DNA of 9,436 nucleotides from an uncultured Clostridia bacterium (GTDB taxonomy: Bacteria; Bacillota; Clostridia; Oscillospirales; CAG-272): assembly GCA_947306035.1 (NCBI GenBank), contig CAMZFG010000020.1, positions 1 to 9,436 of the forward strand, read 5' to 3'. The stretch's first letter is position 1. Every line of letters begins with the position of its first letter. The notes under the pieces were generated by a model. That model was given only the letters and a program-made list of their open reading frames with translations, made no database searches and had not been told where the DNA came from. The position numbers were made by a program, and so were the translations under genes. This document shows, piece by piece, positions 8,541 to 9,436 of this stretch.

Positions 8541-9436
8541 ATGAAGCACACGTACTATCTGGGACTTGATCAGGGCACCACGGGCGTCACCGCGCTGCTC
8601 ACGGACGAAACGCTGACCCCCGTCGCGCGGGGCTATTGCCCCGTCGGCCGACAATACCCCGCCCCGGCGTGGGTGGAGCACGACGCCGAGGACGTGCTGG
8701 CCGCCGTCCGGACGGCCGCCGCCGCGGCCCTCAAAGAAGCGGGCATAGCCCCCGGTGACGTTGCCGCCGTGGGTCTTGACCACGAGGGAGAAAGCGCCCT
8801 TTTGTTCGACGGCAACACGGGCAGACCGCTCTCCCCCGTCGTGGTATGGCAGGATCGGCGCACGGCCGCCGCCGCGGAAGCCCTCAATACCGAAAAAGGG
8901 GCTGAAATCCATACCGTTACGGGCCTTTTTCCGGACGCTTACTTCAGCGCCACCAAATGGCAATGGCTGATCGAACACACCGAAAACGCGCGGGAGCTTG
9001 CCCGCGCGGGCAGATTGTTTGCCGCGAATTTAGACAGTTTTCTCCTGTATCGCCTGACGGGCGGACGTGCCTTTGCCACCGACGCTTCCACCGCCTCGCG
9101 CACGCTGCTCTGCGATATCCGCACGGGCCTGTGGGACGAGGGCATGATCGGCTTGTTCGGGCTTGCCGGCGCGCGCCTGCCGGAGATACGCGACAGCGCC
9201 GCGCTTTTCGAGCGCACCGATCCTGCTGCTTTTTTGGGTATTTCCGCACCCGTTACGGGGCTTATGGTCGATCAGCAGGCCGCCCTGTTCGGGCAGAAGT
9301 GCCTGACCCCCGGCACGGTCAAAACGACTTACGGCACCGGGTGTTTCATGCTGATGAACACGGGCGACGCGCCCGTGATCTCAAACAGCGGTCTTTTGAC
9401 GACCACCGCCTGGCAGATCGGCGGCAAACGCACGTT
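8541..9436 (+). CDS. FGGY-family carbohydrate kinase, glycerol-kinase-like, C-terminus cut by window edge
   Basis: ATP-dependent kinase of a polyol or sugar; 298 codons are present of an expected 490-510. The N-terminal domain opens with the phosphate-binding GLDQGTTG (8-15, D10). GlpK-like landmarks follow: WVEHDAEDV (44-52), VVWQDRRT (101-108), TGLFPDAYFSATKW (127-140), DSFLLYRLTGG (165-175), TDASTASRTLL (180-190), VDQQAALFG (243-251), TYGTGCFMLMNTG (263-275) and GLLTTTAW (284-291). Of the E. coli GlpK glycerol contacts, Glu85, Trp104, Tyr136 and Asp246 correspond to E84, W103, Y134 and D244, but Arg84 corresponds to G83, within DHEGES instead of NQRET. Plain glycerol kinase activity is therefore doubtful and the substrate is left open. 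GGAG (8531-8534) lies six bases before the ATG. It probably shares a transcript with the HAD gene, with no terminator in the 29-base gap. Confidence 0.88.
   Translation, partial: MKHTYYLGLDQGTTGVTALLTDETLTPVARGYCPVGRQYPAPAWVEHDAEDVLAAVRTAAAAALKEAGIAPGDVAAVGLDHEGESALLFDGNTGRPLSPVVVWQDRRTAAAAEALNTEKGAEIHTVTGLFPDAYFSATKWQWLIEHTENARELARAGRLFAANLDSFLLYRLTGGRAFATDASTASRTLLCDIRTGLWDEGMIGLFGLAGARLPEIRDSAALFERTDPAAFLGISAPVTGLMVDQQAALFGQKCLTPGTVKTTYGTGCFMLMNTGDAPVISNSGLLTTTAWQIGGKRT

Overview
This is a GC-rich window (roughly 60% by eye) from an ordinary bacterial chromosome. Strong AGGAGG-type ribosome binding sites, GTG starts, compact overlapping genes and sigma-A-like promoters point to a Gram-positive lineage. 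Protein flavour suggests a high-GC gut-type Clostridia member (Oscillospirales/Christensenellales-like), but that placement is an inference without database support.

Left part (1-5877, minus strand): one operon read right to left as uvrB, uvrA, then a THUMP-domain class I RNA methyltransferase of the YpsC/RlmL type that runs off the left edge. uvrB and uvrA overlap by 11 bases, and the uvrA stop shares one base with the methyltransferase start (TAATG). A good promoter with an extended -10 lies just upstream of uvrB. UvrA and UvrB form the damage-recognition complex of nucleotide excision repair; uvrC is not in the window. The methyltransferase has no known repair role and is probably a co-transcribed housekeeping passenger.

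Middle (5878-6784): a 193-residue membrane protein of unknown function on the minus strand, with its own promoter and a GC-rich intrinsic terminator. Between it and uvrB lies a near-consensus plus-strand promoter with no recognisable gene behind it. To its right is a 121-base divergent promoter region with a self-complementary -35 box and short GCAA-type repeats.

Right part (6785-9436, plus strand): a probable three-gene operon of a Xer-type tyrosine recombinase with all catalytic residues, a HAD-family hydrolase overlapping it by 4 bases (ATGA), and, 29 bases on, an FGGY carbohydrate kinase resembling glycerol kinase, cut by the right edge. The kinase lacks the arginine that binds glycerol in GlpK, so its substrate is open.

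I found no CRISPR array, insertion sequence, tRNA, rRNA or defence system. The most interesting material is at small scale: the orphan promoter, the divergent regulatory region, the kinase pocket, and the unexplained membrane protein.
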